Assembly: GCA_036346395.1 (NCBI GenBank)
Contig: CM070599.1
Coordinates: 12,143,232 to 12,207,231, forward strand
Origin: Hsuehochloa calcarea
Lineage: Eukaryota; Streptophyta; Magnoliopsida; Poales; Poaceae
DNA length: 64,000 nucleotides
Reading direction: 5' to 3'
Shown here: positions 1 to 12,907 of the stretch, piece by piece
Layout: each line of letters begins with the position of its first letter
Numbering within the stretch: position 1 is the first letter of the stretch
Program-made: the position numbers and the translations under genes
Notes under the pieces: model-generated
Seen by the model: the letters and a program-made list of their open reading frames with translations, nothing else
Databases searched by the model: none
Told to the model about the DNA's origin: nothing

Positions 1-2717
1 TATTCAAAGGAAGGTTATAGGGTTTATTTGCATAAATCACATTTTGGTTTAAATAGTTATACTAAGTTTCAAGGCACAATTTCATTTCATAACTAAAATC
101 AAATTTAAAATTTATCATTTTATAGTGGATAACCTCCATATGAAACATGGTGAAGGATACTCTCCTATCACAAGGCTACCCAGCCTAAATTTACCACAAG
201 GATTAACCATCCTTAAATCATGTCCAAAGTTATTTTAAAAATCAAAACAAATCTAACTTAGAGTGGCTTTGCTCGGCATGTCCATAACAGTGGACACGGC
301 TATTCGAATAGATTTACACTGCAGAGGTGGTACAACTTTACCCACACGAGATAATTTGCAGTTATGTCGGCCAATACACGCTTCCTTAGGCGTGTGGTCG
401 GGCAATTATCACAAGGCGTTTCAATGCACTACCTCAATACCAATATGCGCTAAGGTTTCACTTCCATTAGACTAACCACTGTGGAAGCCCCCTCTTGCGC
501 CTAAGTGGGAATAAAGTCTAACCGACACCCACACAACAAAAATGGCATAAACAATAATGAGGTGATACAAATTATTAAGCACGGTTACGCCCATACTGAA
601 CATGTGGTAATACGGTGGAGCTTTTGCAAGATGCGGCTCAAAGGCCGGTCCTTAATCTACTTGGGCAACTTTCAATAAAAACCACGGGTCTCGGTCCTAA
701 CAGACGAGCAGTGCATAAACCTGCACCCACCAACGGTCCATGTTTGCCCAAGTACAAACCATTTTCTTTTATTTTTTTTTTATTTTTCAAATACATTTGC
801 AAGAGTCCACCATGACAAAACAATGTCATAGGCTTTTTATCAATTTATGAAATTTTGGCTAAATTCTCCCAAAGTCAAATATTTTATGGTCTAAGCATTT
901 GCTATGCGTATATTTATTTTTAAATTCATTTGACTAAGGTTACAAGGAATTGATAATACAACAATCAAATTTGGCTATACAAAGGAATTGGCATAATTAA
1001 ATATTTAAAACAGGAATTTAAAATAATTAAATACAATTATGCATGCAATAATAATTTAAAATAGGAATTAAATAATTTTAAATATTGGGGCAAAATGGTC
1101 AATGGTGTAACTTGCCTTGCTCAAATTCACTGGTATTCTACTTCTTCAATAGGGTCAAGCTCTCTGAGTCGTCAAAATCTATCTGTGAAAATATTCCAAA
1201 TTCAAACAGAATTCAAATGAACACAAATAAATTCAAATGAAAATTCAAATTAACTCCAAATTAAATAATTTTGGTTTAGTTAGCTAGATCTTGATTTTAT
1301 ACAAATTTAGAAATTTGAATCACCTAAATCGGAGTTTGTATGAAGAAATACGAGCTCTGGAAGTTTAAAACCTAAATTAAATCCTAAAATCAGAATTTCG
1401 ATTTTCCGAATTAAATTTCTAAAGGAAATTCTATTTATTGGTGACGTCGACGTGATCTTGTAATCGAGATCGACAAGTGGGCCCAAGACAAGTATGGGTC
1501 GAGTCCACAATGAGGCGCAAGTCCACGGTGGACTCGGTGCACGCAATCTTGAAGGGGGCATTTGTCTTTGGCCTTGTACGCTTATTGGCGCCCACTGTGG
1601 CGCCGACTTGGTCGCCACGCACGCGAAAACGGTGAGGTGGCGCCGAGGTGGTCGACCACGTCGGCGCCGGAGATGGGGGCGCCGGAACCGAGGGTGCCGC
1701 GATTAGCGGCGGCGAGCTCCGGTGAGGTGCATAAAACACTCGAGAGACGATCATCGATGCGAGGGCGCTACCAGCGGCGGTGGAGAGTGGCCGGAAGATG
1801 GTCGGACGGCGAGGCGGCGGTGATGTTCGGTCGTTGGCGGGAGGGTGCTCGGGGATCTCAGCGAAGACGAGCGCGCACAAGGATCGCGGAGGACGCCGAA
1901 GGCGGTGGTGCGGTCGATGTGGCGGGAGAGCTTCTGTCGCCGGAATCGAAGAAGATGGAGCTTCGCCACGACGGGAAACTTCAAATGCCGGCGATTGAGA
2001 GCGCGAAGCTACGGAGGCGGGGAATGAGTTGCGAAAGAATCTTGCGCAATGGGCGGCTTTATAGGCGAGGGGAGGCCGGAGGCGAGGTTAGCGCGCGTGT
2101 TAATGGCGGCGAGTCGGGCGCGGGCGTTCAGGGGGTTAAGAGGGGTAATGGCGGGAATGAGCGTGGAAAGTGGCGTCGTTAACGCGCATGATGGCGAAGT
2201 GAAGAGGGGAGGGAATCGCGGACTTGATGGCGGTGAAGGGCGGTAATGGCGGCGCGAGGGGAAGAAGGAGGCGAGGAAGACGACGCTGCTCAGCGTGAGC
2301 CCACCCGTCGCGAGACAGAGGCGGAGAGAGAGGCGGATTGATTGTAGGCCGTCCGATTTTGATCGGACGGCAAGCGTTATTTCGCGCGGGAGAGTTGGGC
2401 GAGGCAGCGCAAGAAAGGTCGGGCTTCGCCCGATCTTATGTAAGATTTTAAACCTTTTCAATTGATTTAATTCGAAATTCAAATAGGCTTTAGAAAATAG
2501 TAAATGAAGTCCAAAAATTTTGAGAAAATTCACAGAAATTCTATGAGGCATTCTGGACTTAAATAAAATAATTCCAACTTTTAGTTGGTAATAGATTTTG
2601 CATATAAATTCTTTTAGCCTTAATATACTTTAGGGGAAAGTTTTTTAAAAATTCCAGAAAATCCTCAAAAATTAATAAAGTCTTATTTTTAACTGAAATT
2701 GAAATTTGGGCTGTTAC
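1..2717 (-). mobile_element. Partial gypsy-type LTR, cut by the window edge
   Basis: The block ends at GGGCTGTTACA, the reverse complement of the TGTAACA start common in plant gypsy LTRs. No primer-binding site or polypurine tract follows, so read on the minus strand this is the outer edge of a 5' LTR or a solo LTR. Positions 265-460 resemble the interior of the 4.3-kb chromovirus LTRs elsewhere in the window (the GTCCATAAC and GGCTATTCGAATAG words), which suggests a related but diverged family. The GC-rich part at about 1440-2440 carries the same CCGTCCGAT/ATCGGACGG motif type seen in the other gypsy LTRs. Long open frames there look compositional. The left boundary is outside the window. 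Confidence 0.6.
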
Positions 2718-3338
2718 AGCTGTAATGATAGAAAAGTTGCATATTATAATTCTTAACTTCAACCCCAATTACGTAAGGTACTTGTTTCCTGTTAGCAAAT
2801 AAAGCAATTTTCTTTGGTTCCATCATTACTTGCCAACCCAAACAAGAGGTGCATTTAAAATCAAATCACATTAATCACTTAAGAACCAAATAGAACCTAC
2901 TAATACGTCATATTACTCAAATTATTTTCATCTACTACATAGATCATGAACTTCCAAAAGACCATGAATGCCAAACTGCAAACATTTCATTTAGTCGATA
3001 ATACGAAAGTCCATTTGTTAGACCATGTGGCTAAGTCTAATATATTTTAGTTGATGAATAATTAACAATGTCATTTACAGATGTTATTTGAGGCGTGTCG
3101 TGTTGTGTGGACTTATGTCGGTCAAGTTGGAAAGAACTTGTGCCGGGAAAATATGTTGCTTTGGTCTTTGCATGCGCAGGGTAACTCGGAGGCGATCGTG
3201 GTCTACGGCGGTGACCGGGAGATGGCTTGGTGCAAAGTCATGGTCCTGAGGGTCAGGATGCCGGAGGAGGCGGTCGAGCTCGAGTTGGAGCACATGGAGA
3301 TTAAAGATGATACGTGTTAGAGATACGAAAATGCGGCT
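2718..3338. other. Spacer between two retrotransposons
   Basis: AT-rich single-copy-looking sequence lies between the gypsy LTR and the Sirevirus-like 5' LTR. Only one short reading frame (3081-3320) stands out. No TIR, LTR end or RNA gene was recognised. Confidence 0.5.
3081..3320 (+). CDS. Unrecognised 79-residue open frame, possible truncated exon
   Basis: The open frame begins just after TTTACAG, a plausible splice acceptor, and ends 18 bases before the start of the retrotransposon LTR. It is more GC- and CpG-rich than the flanking DNA. The product has a Glu/Val-rich C-terminal half (residues about 50-79) and no motif I recognise. It could be the remains of a host exon disrupted by the neighbouring insertion, or a chance frame. 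No promoter, partner exon or conserved domain supports a working gene. Confidence 0.2.
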   Translation: MLFEACRVVWTYVGQVGKNLCRENMLLWSLHAQGNSEAIVVYGGDREMAWCKVMVLRVRMPEEAVELELEHMEIKDDTC

Positions 3339-4952
3339 TGAGAGACCATGTGAGAGGTCCTCCATTCTGAGTCATGAGTATTTGATAGCTTGTTAAAAGT
3401 TTGAAAGTTGAGTTTTTCGGTTTGGACTGTTTCTGTGCTGAAACAGGATAATCGGAACTACCGCTGTGTATGTCGCGGAAGTTCCGATAATCGGAACTAC
3501 CGGCGTTGAAATAGGAACTTCCGATTAACTCGGGTTTTGAGTTTGGTGAAGGAAATGGAACTTCCGCACTGGGTAGCGAGTGTCCGATAAAACCGACGCT
3601 GAGTGTTCCTCGAGACGATAATCGGATTTGAAAAATTGAAAGGCGGATGTTAGAAGATCGGAAGTTCCGCAATGTTAAGCACGGAACTTCCGATAATCCC
3701 GACAGTCGCGGACGTTCGAAATCGGAACTTCCGCCGTGGTAAGCGCGAACTTCCGATTGTATCCGAAGCGCGAGAAGGATAATTTGTGTTTTTGATTTTG
3801 TATGAGTTTGAGTCTTATACAAATGTTGATGCTATGATATTGTGCAATGCTATGTGATGTGTTTTTGTGCGTGTTGGATCGCAGGACATCGAGACGAAGT
3901 CGTGGCGAGACACGAGGTGATCGGACTAAGCGCAGACGGCGTTGAGGTCGAACGGTCGGGATGTGTCAAGACGGCGTGAATCTTGAGGTGGTTGCGTGTC
4001 AAGGACAGCAAGGCGTACGGGAGGCTTCCAGAAGATGTGCAAGGGGCGAAACGGTATTTTCGCAAAGCGGCACAAGTGGAGACGGTTCCGTTCGGGTGTA
4101 GCGGGCTTAATGGGTTGGAGGCCCATTAAGCAAAGGCTATAAATAGAGCTGAACCCCTGTTGTTAGGGTTAGACTTTGAGAGAGAAAATTAGGGTTAGCT
4201 CTAGCTAAAGGTTTTGTTTTGCTTTTTGAGAGGTTGTTGGTTTGGAGAGAATGAATCGAAAATCCTTGTAATCATTCCTCTGTGTTTCCTCCGTAATCTT
4301 TTGATCTCTATCAATGAAACTCGAGGTTTTGATTACTTGTTTGTGCTCTCTTATTCCCTTCTGCTCTTGTTGAATATTTAGGGTTTTGATGTATCTTTTG
4401 ATTCGTCCTATGAAATAGCTTGAAACTTGATATCTAGAGTCGTTTTGATATTGCTATTGCATTCTCAAAGTTTCATGAGCTAAGAATCTGAGAATCTCGT
4501 TTATTGTGAGTTTTGGTCTTTCTTGCCCCTTCTTCAAGAAATCCGTTTTTGGCTTGATTATTGAATCTTTGTTTGCGATTCTTCTCCATAAGGTCAAGAT
4601 GGTGTTTAGGATGATGTCCTGTGAAACTTGACCTGAGAAGAGCATTCAAGATTTAGCATTTTGGATTTTTGGGAAAAACCCGAAAGACTGTCTTGGTCGG
4701 GACAATCGAACTTCCGATTGTCCAGCGAAGGAACTTCCGCACTAACCCCGGAACTACCGGAGTGCGGAACTACCGCCGGGTAGAATCGGAGCTTCCGATT
4801 TTTGACAGAACAGACTGAAACCTGTTTTAGTTCTCTGATTTTGTTTTACTCTTCTTGAGAGGGTTTTGTAGATCTTGTTTAAATACATTAAAGGGGAGTT
4901 CTTAATTTTAAGGCACCATTCACCCCCCCTCTGTTGCCATTTCGGTCCTTCA
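3339..4952 (+). repeat. 5' LTR of the Sirevirus-like element
   Basis: It is 1,614 bp, starts TGAGAGACC and ends CCTTCA, and is repeated at 26941-28558. It contains about a dozen copies of the GGAACTTCCG / CGGAAGTTCCG palindromic word in two clusters (3450-3760 and 4700-4805). A TATA box (TATAAATAG) at about 4139 is followed by a likely untranslated leader. Confidence 0.92.
4137..4147 (+). promoter_or_regulatory. TATA box in the 5' LTR
   Basis: The sequence GCTATAAATAGAG lies about 810 bp before the LTR end. The same box occurs at about 27738 in the 3' LTR. This is the expected RNA polymerase II promoter position for a plant copia element. Confidence 0.6.
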
Positions 4953-4954
4953 AT

Positions 4955-4967
4955 TGGTATCAGAGCC
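4955..4967 (+). other. Primer-binding site, initiator-Met tRNA type
   Basis: TGGTATCAGAGCC starts two bases after the 5' LTR. It is the standard plant copia primer site, complementary to the 3' end of initiator methionine tRNA, and it fixes the LTR end and element orientation. Confidence 0.92.
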
Positions 4968-5008
4968 GGTTAGCTCTTCTTTATAGATCTTAACCGGTCG
5001 GTTGAGCC

Positions 5009-7470
5009 ATGGCAACGGACAAGTATTCCACCAAGCCTCCAGTCTTTGATGGTATGGATTATCCCTTCTGGAAGAGCCGAATGGAAACTTACATCCAGGC
5101 TCAGGGGTATGCCATCTGGAGAAAGGTGAAGGTTAGATTTGCTGTTCCTGCCGATGAAAACATCAATGTGGGAAACATGCCCGATGTTGAGGCAAACGCT
5201 AAGGCAAGGAACATTATCATTCGTGGTTTAGGCGTAGTGAGTTTGATCGTATTTCTCATTTGATTTACTATTTACGACATCCGGGTGACCCTCGATGCAT
5301 ACCATGAGGGCACCACCCGATTAAAACGGTTCGACAAGACCAGTTCAGCGAGAATCTGATAAATTTGAAATGCTTGCCGGTGAATCTCTTGACGAGTGCT
5401 TTTGGCGTTTTCACAAGATTTTGAGCAACCTCCGAGCGGTCGGTCTTACATACCCCGACTCGGATAACGCCGACAGATGCTTTCGCACTTGATCTTCGTG
5501 TTTGGGAGATGAAAGTGACTACCATCAAAGATAGCACGGACCTCTCGACTTCGACTCTTGATGTGCTTTACTCGCGCCTCAAGACTCACGAGATTGACAT
5601 TATCTCTCAAGGTCAAGTCACATCGATGGCTTTAGTCACCGATCCCACCTCTGGATCTTCTTCTCGAGTCGACACGCTGGTTCTCCTAGTCGCTCTCGTG
5701 ACATAACGATGATCGCTAGAGCGACTTGAGGATGAACAGCTAGCCCTCCTAGCTCGGAAGTTTTCCCATGCTTACAAGAGGAGGAGGGATGGAAAAGAGG
5801 AGGTCCTGTGATTTGTTTGAGTGTGGTGGCCCCAACCACATCCGAGCAACCGTCCCAAGCTTGGGAAGGGCAAAGGTGACTATGGCGGTCCGAGCAAGAA
5901 CGACTACATCGACAAGAACGGCAACACGAAGCCCTCAAAGACTGACCAAGGCAAGAAGAAGTTCCGCAACTTTGGGAAGGCAAAGAAGTTGTTCCATCGC
6001 GTCCTCACCGCCTCGATTTAACCGGACACCGGCGAGGTGGAGGGGTGGAGGACGATGATGGGAAGGACGATCATGATCCCAAGGACGACGGCAACTTCTC
6101 CCAGATGTGCTTCATGGCCCTCTGGGCGAATCGAGCGACAAATGTCAGATCCGACTCCGATGAGGTTAGTCCCACTTATGACCGACTTAATGATGCTTTT
6201 CTTAAGCTAGGTAGATTTCATGCTAAGTCTAGGGCTAAGTGTCTTTGAGTTGGAGAAGGAAGTAGCTAGACTATCACGGAGCTTTCTTTACTTACATCCG
6301 CTCCCTCCCGTGATGATTGTCACACATGCTGTGCTTTGCTTGATGACATGGAAAAACTAAGGACCTTGCATGATAGTGTGTCCTCTGAACTTGACATGAT
6401 TAAAGTGGAGAACATTAGCCTTCTTGCTGAACTAGAGATGAGTAGGGTAGCACCTCCTTCATCTACTACTGTTGAGGTTACTGCTTGCACCTTATGTGAG
6501 GTTAAGGACAACTCGTTTAGAGGTATGTATACCATGTTGCTTGATCTGCCTGAGACTTGTGAAAATTGTAATAATCTCAAGATGAACCTAAAACGGGCAG
6601 ATCACAAAATTAATGAATTCCAAGCTGCGTTACTAGAGCCCATTGTTTCTTGCTTAAACTGTCCTAAGTTAACTGCTGAACTAGAATCAGATCAAGCGGT
6701 TCCAAAAAATGATTGATCACAATAACAAACTGGCTCAGTATGCTTCTAAGGACCTTGTTAGCTCACCATGCAATCAATGTAATAAACTAAAATGTGATTT
6801 GGTTGCCTTGGATGAAAAATGTGTGAAGCTAACTAAGGACTTTCTAGAAACACAATCTTCTGCTTGTATTGTGTGTGCTGGGAAGAAGTCTAAGGGTTTG
6901 GTAGAGACGCCTAGCAACGTGAACCAATCTGCTAGCAATAGGACTGTCCCCCAAAGTCTTTGTGCATGCACAAGCAAATCTTTCCTATTTGTTGGTTCTT
7001 CTTCCTCTACTCCCTTATCTTCATTGTTCCTTCTTTCCCCTCGCTCTTCTTGCACCTCTCTTTTCAGAGTGTCAGTATCTTATGAACACTCTTGAGAAAT
7101 TTGTAGGAGGCAAGAAGAAGCTAAATCTCATTCTAGACAAATCCAAGATTTGTAAATTTAATCAAGGTCTAGGATATGATTTTCATGAGGATATGAGGAA
7201 GCATCCACCTGTCGTGCTCAGAACCATAGCACCAGGTGTGATCAAAACTAAGCCCAGGACTGAGAAAGTCAATTTTAAATCAGCGGGTTTTGTTCAAAGG
7301 ATCTCGGCGACAAAGAAGGTGATTCCACTCGCGGCCTTCCTCTGAAGGCGAAGTATCATTGCACCTTCTGTCAGAAGAATGGACATTTGGTTGATCATTG
7401 CTTCAGGCGCGCCAAGATCACGCGTAGAGACCATGTTGATTCTTTTAGGCGCATTCATGGTCAGCCCTAG
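5009..7470 (+). pseudogene. gag: Gag region of the Sirevirus-like element, frameshifted
   Basis: Gag starts with MATDKYSTKPPVFDG at 5009, the usual copia gag opening, and the UBN2/DUF4219-type segment is recognisable to about 5260. The frame then breaks repeatedly. A zinc-knuckle remnant (FECGGPNHIR) lies at about 5818 and lacks its later ligands. Positions 6336-7095 encode a heptad-rich, Cys-containing coiled-coil region typical of Sirevirus gag. A second knuckle, CTFCQKNGHLVDHC, is intact at about 7351-7392. Gag packages the RNA into particles. At least five frame changes separate start and end, so no full-length Gag can be made from the sequence as given. Confidence 0.85.
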
Positions 7471-8568
7471 ACCATGAGTGCACCTAAGACCAACATGAGG
7501 TCTAGGTTTGATACAGCTGGTGATTTAGGGCAGCATCGAGGACTTGGTTTTTCTGAGTTTTCTAATTTTCGTCCTCATGCTCCCTTTGATCGTGACTTCC
7601 GTCGCTTTGAGGGTAGATCTCGGTTTCCCTTTCGAGATGGCTACCCGCGGTGTGATCAGCATGTTGCCAGAATTTCGACTCGCTCTTCCATAGCAGTCGG
7701 ATTCAAGAATAGCAGTCTGCCGCGCGAGCACCTTCCGCTTGTTGAGTGACAGAGAGCGTAGGGTAGATAGAGGTCAATCTTGCTTGACTACTTCATCTGC
7801 TCGACGTGTTACTCGATTGGGTGCCCAAATCATCGTTGATTCACCCCAAGATCTTGAGACTTTACTCTGCTTGACTCGTGGTCGCCTTGAAATTTGGGAA
7901 GGCAAAGGTTTGGATTGTAGACTCCGGGTGTTCTCGCCATATGACTGGAGACTCTCGTTGGTTTTCTTCCCTAGCCCGTGCTCGAGGTGATGAGACGATC
8001 ACCTTCGAGATGCTTCTTTGGGCACGCCATCGCTAAAGGTACAGTGAGCATTAATGATTCTTTTATTTTAAAAGATGTTGCCTTAGTAAGTAAGCTGCAG
8101 ATAATCGCTTTCGTCTCTCACCACCGATGAGCGGTTTCGAGGTGAGCTTTAAGAAAACAATTGCAAAATTCTTGATTCTTGGGTAGCCTAGTTTGCGGGA
8201 TTTCGATATGGGAGGATCTTTCGTGCTGATTTTTCCGAGTCTTCCGTGATCCTCTCCGGTGTTTAATTGCGTCTGAATCCCGTGATTTGACCTTCTGGCA
8301 TAGGAGACTAGGTCATATAGGCTTTGATCATTTGACACGAGTCAGCCGCCACGATCTCATTCGTGGTTTGCCAAAACTCAAGATGGTCAAGGATCTAGTT
8401 TGCTCTCCCTCGCCGGCAGACGGCAAGATGGTTCTTCGCTTCTCACTCTCCGATCCAAGTGACAATGATCGACGCACCAGACAAGCTGCTCCATATGGAT
8501 ACATTGGTCCGGCTGAAAAGGGCCAAGAAGAGGGAAGTGGTATATTCTTGTTGTGGTCGATGACTTCT
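7471..8568 (+). pseudogene. pol: Protease and integrase N-terminus of the Sirevirus-like element
   Basis: The protease active site D-S-G followed by CSRHMTGD is at about 7917-7952. The GAG-pre-integrase zinc domain opens at 8287 with FWHRRLGHIGFDHL. The start of the integrase core (LHMDT, then the VVVDD-type strand) runs to 8568, where the gypsy LTR begins abruptly. Frames change between each part. The missing middle of the integrase core does not reappear after the nested element, so a short piece was lost as well as interrupted. Confidence 0.83.
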
Positions 8569-11500
8569 TGTGAGACCCCGGTTTATCCGGCTTGTAATGC
8601 TTAACCATCCACTTGGTCCTAGCATCACAAATCAGATAATCCGAGACTCGAGACATGTATACTTCCCAGAGTGCAGTATACACACCTCTTTACAAAGTTC
8701 ATGCATCAATTACATTCACCCACATAGAACTGAAACATAAACAACAAGCCAAAGATAACATAAATAAAGGATAGTCATTACAAAAGAGGGGCCGACCGGC
8801 CAAATGACAAATACATAAAGAAATTTAACAGCGGAAGCAAAAGTGCCATAAGATGGCTATAAAACAAAAGAGCCAATCAGTGTGCCTTTAACCCACAAGG
8901 CAACCGACCGGACCGCCAGGCTAGTCGTCGAATCCACAGCACAACTCACAAAAGTGAGGCCCTTGGGGCTCACCTTCTTTCTCTGCAGAACAAAAGCGAC
9001 CAAAGAAAAGCGGGTGAGTACTTTGAATGTACTACAAGATATATAAGAATGATAATGATCTATGCAATAACTACATGCAAGCTTATTTAAGTGGAGCAGG
9101 TTAGGACTCAAATTTTTAAGCATAAAGCAAGTTTTATTTGCAATAATGTAATAGATTGAAAGCAATTTTGCAATCTGATTTTATTGGATAAAAATAGTAG
9201 TAATCAAGTATCAACAACAAGAAAATATCCCGAAGTGGCTAAACCATTAGCCACCACAACAATAGCATGAATTACCCATTCATGCCAACCATGTCAAGTT
9301 TTAATTTTTAAAACAAAAGCAGTTGTTGAAGTCTAGATCTTATGGAAATCCCCAAGCGTGTCCATAACCTAGGACGAGGCTATTGAATAGTTTTATCCTG
9401 CGAGGTGTACCAACTTACCCACATGTCGATCGCCTTTTGCCACATGATTAAGCACACTTCCTTTGGTATGCCTAAGACGGCTAAGTCCTACGAGACATTT
9501 CCAATATTGTGTATTAACTACGAGTCGCCTGTATGGATAGAAACCCATACGCTGTGTCGAGTCATTGTAAAGCCTCGGTCAACTACCCGTCGCAGTAAAG
9601 CCTTGGACAACTACAATGCCCTCGAGGTGGAGAGCCTACCAGGAATCTCCACCACCGCACACCCAACACAAGAACACCAAGAACACATATCATGTTTCAC
9701 ACAACACACACAACCCTCCTGCGACTTGAGATAACACACGCCAAAGTACTACGTCAAGAGGGGTCTCATATAACCCTCATGTGGTTAGTACGCAAAAGTA
9801 CTTGGATCAATGGCGCAAGCAACATTTTCGGTCCTTAGGGACCTGGGCACCTTTCCTTGTCAAACCCAACAATCACACCAACATGCCATTGTGCCCAAGT
9901 CAAATCATTTTGTTTCATTTTCGGTTTTTACAAAACTAAAGCATAAGGTGCTGAACCAAAAATAAACAAAATGATTTGTGTGATCAAGGTCATCGACTAA
10001 GTCGATAACCGCCAAATCTACTAGGTAGCTAAGCATTTCTAAGCATGACATCGCAAAGACAGTAAAAGAGCATAATTAAATCACCGGGCTCTAATTCACC
10101 AGCGAAGATAATAACTTATGGTTGTGGAAGGGGATAACATTTTAATGGCAACAATGCATTAGGAATAGCTACCTCTAAACAGGGCAAAAATAATTGGACA
10201 CAAAAGCAATGCATACATATAATTTGTAAACAAGATATTAGACTTTGAAAGTAATGGGACATTTATGATCAAATATCTTGCCTGCTTGCTGTGGGTCAGG
10301 GTGCTGGCTGTGGATCAACAAGATTATCAATGTGCTCTTGGATCCTATCGAAAGAACCAAAAGAACCAATAAGGCAAAAAGAAACCGAAAAGATCCAACA
10401 GTCAATTTCAACAAAAAGCTCTCAAATTTTTACAGTAGAAAGAGCATGATTTTTATGAACTAATGCAACAAGAACCAATTGATTTGGATTCTCAATGCAA
10501 AAGTTATGCTAAAAACAATTTTGCTCACTCTAATATTGAAACGATTACCTAAGCAATGATTTTAGTGAAATTTTCTAGAAATGTAGAGCTACTGAAGTTT
10601 TTACAGAAAACAAGCACCTCATAAGATGAACAACCCCACAGGATTCATCTCATTTGGAGCTTTCAATAAATAGTTATAAATTTTCCAAGTTAAATCCATT
10701 TTTAGCTTGTATGAGATAATCGTTTAATGCTTTCTTTCAAAATCTAAATTTTCGACCGCAGAAACATAGTTGAACCCTATTTTAGAATAAGGTTCATTAG
10801 AAATGAAAAATAACAAAAGTGGTTTGACCGATTTTGGAGTTAAAATGATTTACTTATGTATTTTCAAAGATAAAACTATTTTTCAGTGGATAAATAACTC
10901 TTCCCGAGAAATATAATTCAGATAAACGACGTGGACAAATCTGGGCCGAAGATCCGAAATCAAACGGCCCAAACCCAGAGCACAGAACTCACACGCGAAC
11001 CCTAGACACTCACCGTTGGATGAAAGATGAACGAACCAGATGCCAAGGAGTTTCCGGCGGTCCGAACGTTCACACGAACATGAACCGTTGATCTTGGATC
11101 CAACGGTCCACGTGGATCGAACCGTTCGGACGGTCCGAACGTTCATCCGGATCCGACCGTCGATCTAGGTTACAACGGTCCACGTTGATCCCGGCGCTGG
11201 CCGGTCCGGACGGCGCCACGACGCGAGCCGTTGATCGGGATCCAACGGTCGCGCGGACCAAGATCGATCGAACGCTCTCTCTGCTATGGGCCGTCGATCG
11301 AAGATCAGACGGTCCAGGTTTATCGACAAAAGACGACCCGCGTTCTCGTCCGACAAAATTAACAGAGAGGATCTCCGGCTAATCGCCGGCGATCTAGAGC
11401 ACGGCTAAGCTAACCAAGAGCACCAACATGATCCTAACACTAATGCGCATCTACAGCAGCAAGGAATCGAGCAATGGAGGACTTACCCGAGCTGGAGACG

Positions 11501-12866
11501 AAATTGGAGGTTTTCAGCCAAATTTGGGGAAAAACCGAAATTGATCTGCTCTCTGCAAGCAAACGAGAAATTGAGTGAGGGTTATTGCTCACAGAGAGGA
11601 GAGGAAGCTAAGGCAGCAAGGAAATTGAGTGAGAAAAACCGGAGCACCACTTTCACCGAAGAACTCAAAAGCTCGGCAATGGCGGCAATGGCGACCGAAG
11701 GTGAAAACTTGAGATTGAGCTCATTCCGTGCACTAGAAGTGATGTTGAAGCTCAAGGGTGTTCAAAGGATGCTAAGGAAGCCACTGGAGGAGTTTTATAG
11801 GCCGAAGAGCAAGAAGAGGGCAACGGCATGAAAATGGTGAGCTCACGGGTGGGGGCGGCTGAGAGCGACGGGAGCAAGTGAAATCAGTGGGCACGACGAC
11901 TATGGGGGCGGTGGAACGGGGGCATTAAATGCTGAGAGTCGTTGGCCAAAAGCTGAGGTGACCCGACGCTGCTGCGCTCTGCAATTTTTCACCGGCTACT
12001 GTTGACTTCGGCGAGCGCGAGCGGACGGAGGAAGACGAAAGAGATCAGCCGTTGGATTCAATCGGACGGCTGAGAAAGAACGGGTCGAGAATAACGATTC
12101 AACCGCGCGCTTGATCTCGGGCCGTTGATTTGGATCCTACGGTTCACGTTGCGCGAGGCGTTCGGACGGTCCGAACGTTCACGCGATTGTGGACCCTTGA
12201 TTTAGAATCCAACGGTTCAAATGGATCGGCGCGTCCAGGCGGTCCGAACGTTCACGCGATCGTGGGCCGTTCGATGTCGATCCAACGACTCACAACCTCG
12301 CGCCAACGATCGAGCGGTGTGTTTAGTTGATGAACCAAATCAAGTGGCTCGAGCCCGAGTCCGTCCGAACGAGGAACAGTGAAAACCAGTTAGGGTTTGA
12401 ATTTGAATAACTGATTTTTGAGGAATTATTTGGGGTATCAAACAAACTCCAAAATTTATGAAATTTTAACTGGAGATTGCTTACTGGGTGAGGAACCTTA
12501 TATAAAATTTTTAGAGACTTTTATGCACTGCATTTTCCTCTAAAAATTCCAGAAGGCTAATTTAGGAGTTTGACTAATGTTTGACTTGCCTCAAAAATTA
12601 TCAAATAATTTCTGAAAATTATGAAATAATTCTGAGGTGTTAAACATCACTCCTAGGTTCAATGAAAATTATTTTCATGGGTTGGGCACAAGATTTTCAT
12701 GAAGGAGATTTGTGTTGGTGTCCAAATGGCAATTTGATTTTTGATTTCACATAATTCTTTTACAAAAATTATGGAACTGATTACAAAAATCAAGATGAGA
12801 GAAAAAGTTTTAATTTCTCCTCATTTTTATTACATTTGAAACACAAACTAAGTTTGGGATGTTACA
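8569..12866 (-). repeat. 3' LTR of the chromovirus
   Basis: It is 4,298 bp. On the minus strand it starts TGTAACATCCC and ends GGGTCTCACA. It is nearly identical to 18177-22481 apart from many one- to three-base differences clustered at CNG triplets. The GC-rich part (about 11030-11330 and 12110-12290) contains repeated CCGTTGATC, ATCCAACGG and GGTCCGAACGTTC words. Open frames inside it (for example 11541-11831) show no retrotransposon domain and are treated as LTR sequence. Confidence 0.9.
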
Positions 12867-12882
12867 AAACCTCCCCCCCTTA
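12867..12882 (-). other. Polypurine tract of the chromovirus
   Basis: On the minus strand TAAGGGGGGGAGGTTT directly precedes the 3' LTR. This is the site that primes plus-strand DNA synthesis, and it confirms the minus orientation. Confidence 0.85.
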
Positions 12883-12907
12883 CAAAAATCTCGTCCCGAG
12901 ATTTGGC

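Noticed and set aside
1431..2551. Several 70-206-residue frames on both strands
   Set aside because: They overlap in all frames of a GC-rich LTR section and have no recognisable domain.
3450..4805. Regularly repeated short palindromes resembling a CRISPR array
   Set aside because: Spacing is irregular, units lie within both LTRs of a plant retrotransposon, and no cas genes exist in this genome type.
11541..11831. 96-residue plus-strand frame, Lys/Glu-rich
   Set aside because: It is inside the chromovirus LTR; the second LTR copy (about 21160-21430) is frame-disrupted.
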